A stretch of DNA of 46,543 bases, from positions 1 through 46,543 of the forward strand of contig JAGFNK010000420.1 of the NCBI GenBank assembly GCA_025769875.1, read 5' to 3'. This DNA is from Russula earlei (Eukaryota; Basidiomycota; Agaricomycetes; Russulales; Russulaceae). A model generated the notes under the pieces. The model worked only from the letters and a program-made list of their open reading frames with translations. It did no database searches and was not told the origin of the DNA. The position numbers and the translations under genes were made by a program. Below are positions 27,029 to 34,291 of this stretch, one piece after another; within the stretch, counting starts at the first letter, position 1, and every line of letters starts with the position of its first letter.

Positions 27029-28471
27029 TTAACCGACGCTTCCTTCCAAACTGATCGCCAGCAGCTTCTGTGCTTCTATGGCAAACTCCATAGGCAATTG
27101 GTTCATTACCTCTTTTGCAAAACCATTGATGATCAACGCTACGGCTGTCTCTGTATCAATGCCACGCTGGTTACAGTAGAATATCTGGTCTTCCCCTACT
27201 TTAGAAGTAGTGGCTTCGTGTTCTACTATGGAAGAGTTGTTTTTTACTTCTATATAAGGGAAAGTATGTGCACCGCATTTATCGCCCAATAACAGGGAAT
27301 CGCACTGGGAATAGTTACGGGAATTCGTAGCCCTTCTGCCCACATGTACCAGGCCGCGGTAGCTGTTATTGCTAACGCCGGCAGAGATACCCTTGGATAC
27401 AATACGGCTTTTCGTATTCCTGCCCAGGTGCTGCATTTTGGTTCCGGTATCTGCCTGCTGGTGGTTATTGGTAACCGCTACAGAATAAAATTCCCCTACA
27501 GAATTATCGCCTTTCAGGATAACGCTGGGATATTTCCAGGTGATAGCAGAACCCGTTTCTACCTGTGTCCAGGATATTTTAGCGCTCTCGTGGCAAATAC
27601 CACGCTTGGTTACAAAGTTGTAGATCCCACCCTTGCCTTCTTTATCGCCGGGGTACCAGTTCTGTACAGTAGAATATTTGATCTCCGCCCGGTCCAGGGC
27701 CACCAGTTCTACCACTGCTGCGTGTAATTGATTCTCATCGCGCATTGGCGCAGTACAACCTTCCAGGTAGCTAACATAGCTGCCCTCTTCTGCCACGATC
27801 AACGTACGCTCAAACTGGCCGGTATTTTCCGCATTAATACGGAAATAAGTAGATAATTCCATGGGGCAACGCACCCCTTTTGGTATATAACAGAAAGAAC
27901 CGTCGCTGAATACAGCGGCGTTCAGTGCGGAAAAATAATTATCGGTTGCTGGTACTACGGAACCCAGGTACTGTTTGATTAGTTCAGGGTGATGCTGTAC
28001 GGCCTCACTGATAGAACAGAAAATAATGCCCTGTTCTGCCAGTTGGTCTTTAAAAGTGGTAGCGATGGAGATGCTGTCAATTACCGCATCTACTGCCACC
28101 CCGGACAGTCTTTTTTGCTCATCCAGCGAAATCCCCAGCTTTTCAAATGTTTTTCTTAATTCCGGGTCAATTTCATCCAGGCTCTTAATATTGGCTTTTT
28201 GCCTGGGGGCAGAATAGTAAATAATATCCTGGTAATTGATGCGGGGGTAGCTAATATTAGCCCAGGAAGGCTCTTCCATATTCAGCCATTGCCTGTACGC
28301 TTTCAGCCTCCATTGTAATAACCATTCCGGTTCATTCTTTTTGGCAGAAATAAAACGAATGGTACTCTCATCCAGGCCTTTTGGGGCCTCGTCCGATTCA
28401 ATATCGGTAACAAAGCCATATTTATAATCACTGAGGACCGTTTGCTCAATCGTACTAAGATTTTCTTCCAT
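27029..28471 (-). CDS. sufB: Fe-S cluster assembly protein SufB
   Basis: 480 residues from ATG 28471 ([12 protein letters not shown]...), preferred over a start at 28510 that would lie inside the promoter. SufB is the main scaffold on which the cluster is assembled. Seen: '[18 protein letters not shown]', '[18 protein letters not shown]', '[20 protein letters not shown]', '[20 protein letters not shown]', and the Cys-containing C terminus '[20 protein letters not shown]' and '[14 protein letters not shown]'. First gene of the suf operon. Its start lies about 33 bases downstream of the predicted transcription start, and a purine-rich AAGAAGGAAG stretch lies in the leader. Confidence 0.96.
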   Translation of the reverse strand: MEENLSTIEQTVLSDYKYGFVTDIESDEAPKGLDESTIRFISAKKNEPEWLLQWRLKAYRQWLNMEEPSWANISYPRINYQDIIYYSAPRQKANIKSLDEIDPELRKTFEKLGISLDEQKRLSGVAVDAVIDSISIATTFKDQLAEQGIIFCSISEAVQHHPELIKQYLGSVVPATDNYFSALNAAVFSDGSFCYIPKGVRCPMELSTYFRINAENTGQFERTLIVAEEGSYVSYLEGCTAPMRDENQLHAAVVELVALDRAEIKYSTVQNWYPGDKEGKGGIYNFVTKRGICHESAKISWTQVETGSAITWKYPSVILKGDNSVGEFYSVAVTNNHQQADTGTKMQHLGRNTKSRIVSKGISAGVSNNSYRGLVHVGRRATNSRNYSQCDSLLLGDKCGAHTFPYIEVKNNSSIVEHEATTSKVGEDQIFYCNQRGIDTETAVALIINGFAKEVMNQLPMEFAIEAQKLLAISLEGSVG

Positions 28472-28507
28472 ACAAGGTTCTTTTAGCTTCCTTCTTCTTT
28501 TAAACCG

Positions 28508-28546
28508 CAAAGGTATCGCTTATTTATACAAAAAAGTATAAACACA
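28508..28546 (-). promoter_or_regulatory. Candidate suf operon promoter with an internal palindrome
   Basis: On the minus strand a TACCTTTG box (28508-28515) matches the Bacteroidota -7 consensus TAnnTTTG. Directly upstream lies a perfect inverted repeat, TTTATAC-N6-GTATAAA (28523-28542), filling the spacer. A TTTA resembling the -33 TTTG element begins the palindrome, at a spacing of about 23. The palindrome is well placed to act as an operator, for example for the Rrf2 protein of this operon (inference). Confidence 0.55.
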
Positions 28547-28621
28547 GGAAGTTTCCACTCTTCGAAAACGCATTTAATAAAATAGGGGGGTGTACTGGTA
28601 TACCGGCCCAAAAATGTGGAT

Positions 28622-28676
28622 AAGTCCAAGTCAAGTCCATATCAAGTCCATGTTAACTCCAACTCAACCCCATGGG
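28622..28676. repeat. Degenerate 11-bp tandem repeat, five units
   Basis: Five back-to-back 11-mers: AAGTCCAAGTC, AAGTCCATATC, AAGTCCATGTT, AACTCCAACTC, AACCCCATGGG. The first three share AAGTCCA, and the series decays toward the AraC-type gene. It lies in the 332-base non-coding stretch upstream of sufB (28472-28803), about 120-170 bases before the predicted start of transcription. The 11-base period is close to one DNA turn. Confidence 0.7.
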
Positions 28677-28752
28677 CCAACCGGTGTTACAAGGGTATTC
28701 CTATAGTGATACAATACTGATGCTTTAGCAATACCTTATTATCCATCTTCAT

Positions 28753-28794
28753 TCTGCGTATATCTGCGTTTCCTGCATCTGCGCATATCTGCGG
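28753..28794. repeat. TCTGCG-rich dispersed repeat-like segment
   Basis: TCTGCG recurs four times, starting at 28753, 28763, 28778 and 28788 (two pairs spaced by 10 bases), just after the stop of the AraC-type gene. ATCTGCG-rich stretches like this are a common kind of intergenic repeat. I cannot tell from one window whether this is part of a family in this genome. Confidence 0.4.
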
Positions 28795-28803
28795 GAACCC
28801 GGG

Positions 28804-29781
28804 TCAGGCAATGGCCTCCCGGTTGTACTTACTCCGGTATTCGGCAGGCGACAAACCGGTGATCTTGCGGAAAATGGTGCGGAAAGCCTTGTTATCAGAA
28901 TACCCTACCTCATACATTACCTCGTTGATATTCTTACGGCTCAGTTCCAGCTCTTTTTTAGCAGCCTCTACTTTTACCCGCTGTATATATTCGGCTACCG
29001 TATTAGAGGTCGCTTTTTTAAACCGGCGTTCAAAACTCCGCCTGCCAATAGCAAACATATCTGCCAGCTGATCAACGGTGGTTTTATCCTGGTAATTACT
29101 CTCAATAAATGCCTGGGCCTTTTTTACCGGCTCATCTTCATGCTCCTTCTGCCCCTGGAAAATAATAAAAGACGCCTGGCTGTCCCGCTCAAGTTCTATG
29201 GCAAATACCTTGGCGCACAATATGGCAATATCCCGGCCGGCATATTTCTCGATCAGGTGTATAATCAGGTTCAGGTAAGAAAAAGCGCCTCCACTCGAGT
29301 AAATGCCTTGTTCTTCTGTAATGATCTTCTCCGTTACCAGCTCCACACCGGGAAACATCTTCCTGAATTCATTCGCCGCTCCCCAATGGGTAGCACATTT
29401 TTTACCTTCCAGCAAACCGGTAGATGCCAGCAGAAAAGCGCCCAAACACAAACTGGCTACCTCCGCCCCTCCATGGTATTGTTCCGTGATCCAGGGAATA
29501 AATTCTTTATTATCCTCCAAAGCCTGTTTCAGGTCCCCGTCTATAGCAGGAATAATTACCAGGTTTGTTTTGGTTACTTCTCCCAATAAGGCATTCGCAT
29601 TAACGGTAAATAATCCCCCACTCACTTTTGTTTCCCGGGTAAGGGCTACCAGTTCTACCTGGAACAAGGGAGAGGCCCCTCTCATTCTAAAGAATTGGTT
29701 TACCTGTGTAAACAACAGCCTGGAACCTTCCAGGCTGGCAAGAATGGCCCCTTTGGGAACGAGAATGGAAATGTGTACCAT
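28804..29781 (-). CDS. GlxA family transcriptional regulator (DJ-1/PfpI + AraC HTH)
   Basis: 325 residues from ATG 29781. An upstream TTG (29841) would add 20 residues but precedes the predicted transcription start. Residues 1-190 form a DJ-1/PfpI-like domain: 'VHISILVPKGAILASLEGSR', 'LVIIPAIDGDLKQALEDN', a nucleophile-elbow-like 'VASLCLGAFLLASTGLLEGK' and 'CATHWGAANEFRKMFPGVEL'. The C-terminal AraC domain has two helix-turn-helices: 'TVDQLADMFAIGRRSFERRF' and 'INEVMYEVGYSDNKAFRTIF', ending 'ITGLSPAEYRSKY'. The ligand is unknown. A VOC-family gene is transcribed divergently 116 bases away and is a possible target. The gene is isolated on its strand, with no close neighbour downstream except the suf promoter region. 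Confidence 0.9.
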   Translation of the reverse strand: MVHISILVPKGAILASLEGSRLLFTQVNQFFRMRGASPLFQVELVALTRETKVSGGLFTVNANALLGEVTKTNLVIIPAIDGDLKQALEDNKEFIPWITEQYHGGAEVASLCLGAFLLASTGLLEGKKCATHWGAANEFRKMFPGVELVTEKIITEEQGIYSSGGAFSYLNLIIHLIEKYAGRDIAILCAKVFAIELERDSQASFIIFQGQKEHEDEPVKKAQAFIESNYQDKTTVDQLADMFAIGRRSFERRFKKATSNTVAEYIQRVKVEAAKKELELSRKNINEVMYEVGYSDNKAFRTIFRKITGLSPAEYRSKYNREAIA

Positions 29782-29786
29782 ATGGC

Positions 29787-29817
29787 CAAAGTTAGAAATT
29801 TTACCTGTCGTAATCAA
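29787..29817 (-). promoter_or_regulatory. Promoter of the GlxA-type gene (TTG-N20-TAACTTTG), near-leaderless
   Basis: On the minus strand TTG (29815-29817), then 20 bases, then TAACTTTG (29787-29794), an exact TAnnTTTG. The last G of the box is only five bases before the ATG at 29781, so the mRNA would start at or within a few bases of the start codon. Confidence 0.65.
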
Positions 29818-29897
29818 CCCCTGAGATTGGCGTGTTTGCACCCTTTCTTTTTTAAACCACTTGGGTAGCTTTACATTCTCACCAAAACCAAAATAAA

Positions 29898-30317
29898 ATG
29901 GCGTCTATCAATCCTTACCTGCATTTTAATGGCAACGCTGAAGAGGCTTTTAATTTCTACCGTTCCGTATTTGGCGGCGAATTCCTGACTGTTATGCGTT
30001 TTAAAGACGCCCCTTCTGAGATAACCGGCGCGGAACATGGTTCTGAAAAAATAATGCATATCGCATTGCCTATCGGCAATGGAACCTTGTTGGCCGGAAG
30101 CGACACCCCTGCGCATATGGGAGCTGTTACAAAAGGAAATAATTTCACCATGGCGCTCAATACCGAAACAGAAGAGGAAACAAAACGTTTATTCGATGGT
30201 CTCTCAGCTGGCGGCAAGGTAACAATGCCCCTGGAAAAAGTATTCTGGGGTTCCACTTTTGGCATGTTCACTGATAAGTTCGGTATCGGGTGGATGGTGA
30301 ACCATAACAACCAGTAA
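29898..30317 (+). CDS. VOC family protein, PhnB/glyoxalase-like
   Basis: 139 residues. The opening 'INPYLHFNGNAEEAFNFYRS' and 'VFGGEFLTVMRFKDAP' followed by 'IMHIALPIGNGTLLAGSDTP' and 'FWGSTFGMFTDKFGIGWMVN' is the pattern of the PhnB-like subgroup of the vicinal oxygen chelate fold. Small cytoplasmic proteins of this kind are often of unknown function; some bind metals or act in resistance. It is divergent from the GlxA-type regulator and upstream of an ArsR-type repressor with its own promoter. The start ATG at 29898 is preceded by an A-rich leader. Confidence 0.88.
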   Translation: MASINPYLHFNGNAEEAFNFYRSVFGGEFLTVMRFKDAPSEITGAEHGSEKIMHIALPIGNGTLLAGSDTPAHMGAVTKGNNFTMALNTETEEETKRLFDGLSAGGKVTMPLEKVFWGSTFGMFTDKFGIGWMVNHNNQ

Positions 30318-30374
30318 TAACAAGCACTGTTATAAACACAAACAAGTAGCCTTTCGGTATCACTATACAAAACA

Positions 30375-30421
30375 TTTGTGCAACCGAAAGGTTACTCTTA
30401 TATTCGCAACCAAAAGGTTGC
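30375..30421 (+). promoter_or_regulatory. arsR-type promoter with two tandem operators
   Basis: TTTG (30375-30378), 20 bases, then TATATTCG (30399-30406; 7 of 8 to TAnnTTTG). Two copies of GCAACC-N4-GGTTGC overlap it: site 1 at 30380-30395 (right arm GGTTAC, one mismatch) in the spacer, and site 2 at 30406-30421 (perfect) across the probable transcription start. Centres are 26 bases apart. The downstream gene encodes an ArsR-type repressor, so autoregulation is expected. Confidence 0.7.
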
Positions 30422-30425
30422 ACTT

Positions 30426-30785
30426 ATGAGGAGAGACGTATTCCAGGCAATAGCAGACCCTACCCGCAGGCAGATCATCAACATGATCGCACACCAGTCG
30501 CTAAATATCAATACCGTAACTGAAAATTTCGATGTTAGCCGAACAGCCATTTACAAGCATATTAAGATACTGACTGAGTGCGGGTTGATCATGATCGAGC
30601 AACAAGGCCGGGAGAGATATTGTAAGGCACAACTGCAAAAGCTAAATGAAGTGTCAACCTGGGTAGCGCAATACCAGGAATTCTGGGAAGCCAAACTGGA
30701 TTCGTTAGAGCATTACCTGAATAAATTACAATCCGGAGATACTGTAGTACACACAAAAAAGAAAAGACAAGGTAAAGCCAAATAG
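30426..30785 (+). CDS. ArsR/SmtB family winged-helix repressor
   Basis: 119 residues from ATG 30426; an upstream start at 30378 would lie inside the operators. Seen: 'RDVFQAIADPTRRQIINMIA', the recognition region 'TVTENFDVSRTAIYKHIKIL' and the wing 'LIMIEQQGRERYCKAQL', then a C-terminal dimer helix and a Lys-rich tail (KKKRQGKAK). No Cys metal-binding motif is visible. It resembles the ArsR proteins usually paired with AHSA1/SRPBCC genes, but no such partner follows in this window. Probably controls its own transcription through the two palindromes just upstream, and perhaps the short gene downstream (16 bases away). Confidence 0.9.
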   Translation: MRRDVFQAIADPTRRQIINMIAHQSLNINTVTENFDVSRTAIYKHIKILTECGLIMIEQQGRERYCKAQLQKLNEVSTWVAQYQEFWEAKLDSLEHYLNKLQSGDTVVHTKKKRQGKAK

Positions 30786-30801
30786 CTCATATCTATTCAG
30801 C

Positions 30802-31023
30802 ATGATAGAAGTTTTCAAAACCAATGTAACTGACGGCAACCAGGCCAGCCTGCTGGTTGCCAGGATACACCAACACTTTACAGGCTATACAGCGAATTTC
30901 GATCTTGATGATTGCGATAAGATACTTCGTGTGTGTGCCATATCAGGAACAGTAGATGCATCCCTCGTAGTTGATCTGTTGAAAGAGGCTGGTGTTATAG
31001 CAGAAGTGTTACCAGATGAGTAG
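30802..31023 (+). CDS. Conserved small protein, ferredoxin-like/HMA-like fold suspected (73 aa)
   Basis: A short cytoplasmic protein: 'MIEVFKTNVTDGNQASLLVA', 'RIHQHFTGYTANFDLDDCDK', 'ILRVCAISGTVDASLVVDLL', 'KEAGVIAEVLPDE'. The beta-alpha-beta-beta-alpha-beta order and the ending 'LLKEAGVIAEVLPDE' resemble small heavy-metal-associated domain proteins, but the CxxC metal motif is absent. Two single Cys residues remain. It is 16 bases downstream of the ArsR gene and 51 bases before a MATE gene. No function can be assigned; it may be co-transcribed with the repressor. Confidence 0.7.
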   Translation: MIEVFKTNVTDGNQASLLVARIHQHFTGYTANFDLDDCDKILRVCAISGTVDASLVVDLLKEAGVIAEVLPDE

Positions 31024-31074
31024 CCATTAGCTGTCAGCCATCAGAGGTCAGCTGTCAAAACCAAAAAACACTTA

Positions 31075-32469
31075 ATGACACAAACCAATCCTTCCCTCAT
31101 CAGCAAAATATGGACTGCCATCAGGCAATCCCTCAAAGGAGAGCAACAGGACTTTACGCAAGGCAGTATACCCAGGGCCGTACTATTACTGGCTGTTCCC
31201 ATGATATTAGAGTTAAGCCTGGAAAGCGTATTTGCCGTTGTGGATATTTTCTTTGTTAGTAAGCTGGGGCAAAATGCCATTACCACCGTGGGCCTCACAG
31301 AATCGGTTGTTACCATTGTATATTCTGTAGCCATCGGTTTAAGCACTGCTGCAACCGCTATTATTGCCCGCAGAACCGGGGAAAAGAATACCGGGGAGGC
31401 CGCACATGCCGGTGCACAATCCCTCATCGTTGCCTTATTGATAACGGCTGTTATCAGCCTCACCGGGATGGTATTCGCCAGTAAAATATTAAGCCTCATG
31501 GGCGCCGAAGCGTCTGTAGTAAGAGAAGGCGCCATCTTTACACGTATCATATTTGGTGGCAGCATTGCCATTATGTTGTTATTCCTGATCAATGGTATTT
31601 TCCGTGGTGCAGGCGATGCGGCCATGGCCATGAGAAGCCTGTGGATTGCCAGTATTATCAATATTATACTCTGCCCCATTTTCATTCACTACTTTGGTCT
31701 CCGCGGCGCTGCCATCGCTACTGTTACCGGCAGAAGCATAGGTGTTTTATACCAGTGTTTTCACCTGTTTCGGGGAGATGGCATTATCCGGTTTCACAAA
31801 CGCCATTTTAAGCTTGATCCGGCGATTATCAAATCCATTATTACCATCGCCTGGCCTGCTACTTTACAGTTTATTATTGCCAGCGGCAGCTGGATCGTGT
31901 TGGCCCGGCTGGTAGCAGAAACAGGCGGTACCACCGCTTCTGCGGGTTACCAGATCGCTATCCGTAATGTCGTTTTCTTCTTATTACCCGCCTGGGGCTT
32001 AAGCAATGCCGCAGCAACATTGGTAGGTCAAAACCTTGGCGCACAGCAAATGGAGCGTGCAGAGAAAAGCGTTTTAATAACCATGCGATACAGTGTTATT
32101 TTCATGGGCCTGGTTATGCTGTTATTCCTGTTCTTTTCCACCCATATCATACAGATCTTTACGCAGGATGCTGCCATCGTAGCTTATGGCGCCAGGGCCT
32201 TACAGATCATCGGGTGTGGATACATATTTTATGGTATTGCCATGGTAACCACACAGGCATTAAACGGAGCGGGAGATACCAAAACACCCACTATCATCAA
32301 TTTTGTTTGTTTCTGGCTAGTTCAAATTCCGTTAGGCTGGTTTTTAGCCAAAGGAACAGGGCTTAAATCAACCGGCGCCTTTATTGCCATACCGGGCGCT
32401 GAGGTATTGATCGCATTAGCCGGTTGGTATTATTTCCAAAAAGGCAAATGGAAAACCGTTAAAGTATAA
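31075..32469 (+). CDS. MATE family efflux transporter
   Basis: 464 residues with about 12 hydrophobic helices, the typical size of MATE proteins. Motifs include 'SIPRAVLLLAVPMILELSLE', 'AVVDIFFVSKLGQNAITTVG', 'INGIFRGAGDAAMAMRSLWI', 'NAAATLVGQNLGAQQMERAE' and 'MVTTQALNGAGDTKTPTIIN'; the pseudo-twofold repeat of RGAGD and NGAGD segments is visible. An inner-membrane exporter driven by H+ or Na+; substrate unknown. The intergenic stretch before it (31024-31074) carries a short direct repeat, AGCTGTCA. Whether it belongs to the ArsR unit is uncertain. Confidence 0.93.
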   Translation: MTQTNPSLISKIWTAIRQSLKGEQQDFTQGSIPRAVLLLAVPMILELSLESVFAVVDIFFVSKLGQNAITTVGLTESVVTIVYSVAIGLSTAATAIIARRTGEKNTGEAAHAGAQSLIVALLITAVISLTGMVFASKILSLMGAEASVVREGAIFTRIIFGGSIAIMLLFLINGIFRGAGDAAMAMRSLWIASIINIILCPIFIHYFGLRGAAIATVTGRSIGVLYQCFHLFRGDGIIRFHKRHFKLDPAIIKSIITIAWPATLQFIIASGSWIVLARLVAETGGTTASAGYQIAIRNVVFFLLPAWGLSNAAATLVGQNLGAQQMERAEKSVLITMRYSVIFMGLVMLLFLFFSTHIIQIFTQDAAIVAYGARALQIIGCGYIFYGIAMVTTQALNGAGDTKTPTIINFVCFWLVQIPLGWFLAKGTGLKSTGAFIAIPGAEVLIALAGWYYFQKGKWKTVKV

Positions 32470-32526
32470 GGCAGTATACACAACTTTGCACCGAACAAAA
32501 CAAGTACAACAAAATCAATCACTACT

Positions 32527-33012
32527 ATGGAACAACAAGTACCACTATTTGTAAAAATGGCCCTGCAATCATGGGAATCCAACATACAAAGAGCCGATAA
32601 ACTCTTTACTGAATTAACGGATGAGCAATTATTGCTCGAGGTTGCACCCGGTAAAAACAGGGCTTATTACCTGCTGGGACATTTTGTTGCCGTACACGAC
32701 AGGATGCTGACGTTACTGGGATTGGGTGAAAGACAATACCCACAATTAGATGCGGTTTTTCTCTCTGCACCGGATAATGTGGAAGCCACACCTTTCCCTG
32801 TCCACGAACTGAGAACACAATGGAAATCTATCAATGAAACCCTGGAAAAGATCTTTACCAACCTGCCTGCAGAAGAATGGTTTTACAAACACACCAGTGT
32901 ATCGGAAGAAGATTTTAAAAAAGAACCACACCGCAACCGTATGAATGTGTTGCTAAGCCGCACCAACCATGTTTCTTACCACCTGGGTCAATTGGTATTG
33001 ATAAAGAAGTAG
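32527..33012 (+). CDS. DinB family protein
   Basis: 161 residues, a four-helix bundle. The three likely metal-binding His residues are in 'YYLLGHFVAVHDRMLTLLGL' and 'RTNHVSYHLGQLVLIKK'. The family includes thiol-dependent S-transferases and damage-inducible proteins of unknown function. A CAACTTTG box about 45 bases upstream may be the promoter, and the gene is closed by a strong GC-rich hairpin. It stands alone. Confidence 0.85.
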   Translation: MEQQVPLFVKMALQSWESNIQRADKLFTELTDEQLLLEVAPGKNRAYYLLGHFVAVHDRMLTLLGLGERQYPQLDAVFLSAPDNVEATPFPVHELRTQWKSINETLEKIFTNLPAEEWFYKHTSVSEEDFKKEPHRNRMNVLLSRTNHVSYHLGQLVLIKK

Positions 33013-33033
33013 TTCGCTTATAAACCGTTGTAT

Positions 33034-33061
33034 ATGGGGCGGCCTGCGGCCGCCCCATTTT
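33034..33061 (+). terminator. Rho-independent terminator after the DinB gene
   Basis: GC-rich hairpin with arms ATGGGGCGGCC (33034-33044) and GGCCGCCCCAT (33048-33058), three-base loop, followed by TTT. It lies 21 bases after the stop codon. Confidence 0.85.
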
Positions 33062-33105
33062 GTTAAACTTCTTTAACAGCCCTTGGCTTTTTAACCACCA
33101 GCCAT

Positions 33106-33113
33106 TATTATTG
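33106..33113 (+). promoter_or_regulatory. -7 promoter box before the 33122 gene
   Basis: TATTATTG (7 of 8 to TAnnTTTG), with a TTG at 33083-33085, 20 bases upstream. It ends eight bases before the ATG, so the leader would be about five bases. Confidence 0.45.
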
Positions 33114-33121
33114 CAGTAGTC

Positions 33122-33430
33122 ATGCAATTAAAAAGAATCATAGCTGTTATCTGCCTGTTGGTACTCACCATACAGGTATTGCCTGTAAAGCAGATCGGTT
33201 CTGTATTATTTGGCAACCAGGTAAATGAAGAACTCCCTCATTCGCTGGGCCTGGAGAAAAAGGCCGACTGCAAATGCTTCCCGTTTAAAGACGATCCTTT
33301 TTTAGCTGCTTCCGGAATAGCATTGTACCCGCCCATCTATAGCGGTAACCAATACATTCATTTTACGATTACCTTACCTGCCTCTCATGAAGGGGATATA
33401 CCTACACCCCCTCCCAATATAGGAGCATAA
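33122..33430 (+). CDS. Small exported or membrane-anchored protein, unknown (102 aa)
   Basis: An N-terminal hydrophobic stretch (residues 4-22, 'RIIAVICLLVLTIQVLP') looks like a signal peptide or anchor. The rest includes 'VKQIGSVLFGNQVNEELPHS', a 'DCKCFP' pair of Cys residues, and a Pro-rich end 'PTPPPNIGA'. Similar short proteins with KQIG-LF and a Pro-rich tail occur in the Chitinophagaceae (recollection, not searched). No catalytic motif. Flanked by a terminator upstream and a separate promoter downstream, so probably monocistronic. Confidence 0.65.
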   Translation: MQLKRIIAVICLLVLTIQVLPVKQIGSVLFGNQVNEELPHSLGLEKKADCKCFPFKDDPFLAASGIALYPPIYSGNQYIHFTITLPASHEGDIPTPPPNIGA

Positions 33431-33519
33431 AGCATTTAGCTCGTTTATTATTCTAATGATAAAGTGTACCTGCTGGTTATCATACCTGCATGTCCTTATC
33501 GTTGAGGTTACTTACGTTA

Positions 33520-33551
33520 TTGCCATATGCAGGAATGTATCAGTATCTTTC
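33520..33551 (+). promoter_or_regulatory. Promoter of the YoaK-carbonic anhydrase unit
   Basis: TTG (33520-33522), 21 bases, then TATCTTTC (33544-33551; 7 of 8 to TAnnTTTG). The ATG is at 33567, giving a leader of about 12 bases. Confidence 0.5.
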
Positions 33552-33566
33552 ATTTAATTATCAATT

Positions 33567-34289
33567 ATGCTTAGTCAGCGAACACACGAGCGTACTTATA
33601 AAGGCAATCTATTGCTCGCATCCACCACGGCCATCACTGCCGGCATGACAAACTTTGCCGGGTTATTGGCCTGCTATGCTTTTACTTCCAATATAACAGG
33701 TCATGCGGCTACATTGGCAAAGCAAATGCTCAATGGCGATTTAATGGGCATGCTTACCATCTTTATATGGTTGCTGCTGTTTATGTCCGGGGCCATGACA
33801 GCCAGTTTCCTTATCCGGTCATTCCAGCACAAAAGTTCCTATTTTGCCCATGCCTTACCCATCATTATAGAAACATTGATCCTGGCAGGCGTTGCCTTCT
33901 ATGGGTCTGGGTTTAATAATGACACGGTAACAGAAACATCCATTATCGCCGGATCTTTGTTGTTTTGCATGGGTTTACAAAATGGTGCTGTATCTACTAT
34001 CGGAGGGGGACTAAAAACCTCCCATTTGACAGGCCTGTTTACTGACCTTGGTACCGAGATAGCCGAATGGCTTCACCCAACAACAATGGATACCAAAAAG
34101 GTAAAGCTTCGCCTCTTTTTACGCTTCACCATTTTGTTTTCCTATATCACAGGCGCTTTAATAGGAGGCTGGTTATTTATAAAGATCGACTTTGCCACCT
34201 TCTATGTAATAGGCGCTATCTTATTATTTATCATTTCATACGACCTTTCAAAAATGGTCTTTAAAAAACATTTCAAAAGCAATCACTAA
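33567..34289 (+). CDS. YoaK/DUF1275 family membrane protein
   Basis: 240 residues with about six hydrophobic helices. Family motifs: 'LLASTTAITAGMTNFAGLLA', 'AFTSNITGHAATLAKQMLNG', 'FCMGLQNGAVSTIGGGLKTS' and 'HLTGLFTDLGTEIAEWLHP' (the T-S-H-L-T-G segment is diagnostic). The function is not established for the family; it is usually described as a transporter-like inner-membrane protein. The stop codon is two bases from the start of the carbonic anhydrase gene, so the two are almost certainly co-transcribed, which hints at a link with CO2/bicarbonate or pH (inference). Confidence 0.88.
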   Translation: MLSQRTHERTYKGNLLLASTTAITAGMTNFAGLLACYAFTSNITGHAATLAKQMLNGDLMGMLTIFIWLLLFMSGAMTASFLIRSFQHKSSYFAHALPIIIETLILAGVAFYGSGFNNDTVTETSIIAGSLLFCMGLQNGAVSTIGGGLKTSHLTGLFTDLGTEIAEWLHPTTMDTKKVKLRLFLRFTILFSYITGALIGGWLFIKIDFATFYVIGAILLFIISYDLSKMVFKKHFKSNH

Positions 34290-34291
34290 TT

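Noticed and set aside
28622..28676. The 11-bp tandem units as a CRISPR array
   Set aside because: No unique spacers, units are much too short, and no cas genes are in the window.
31020..31074. AGCTGTCA direct repeat between the 73-residue protein gene and the MATE gene
   Set aside because: Only two partial copies (AGCTGTCAGCCATCAG and GGTCAGCTGTCA); too short and ordinary to call an element or attachment site.
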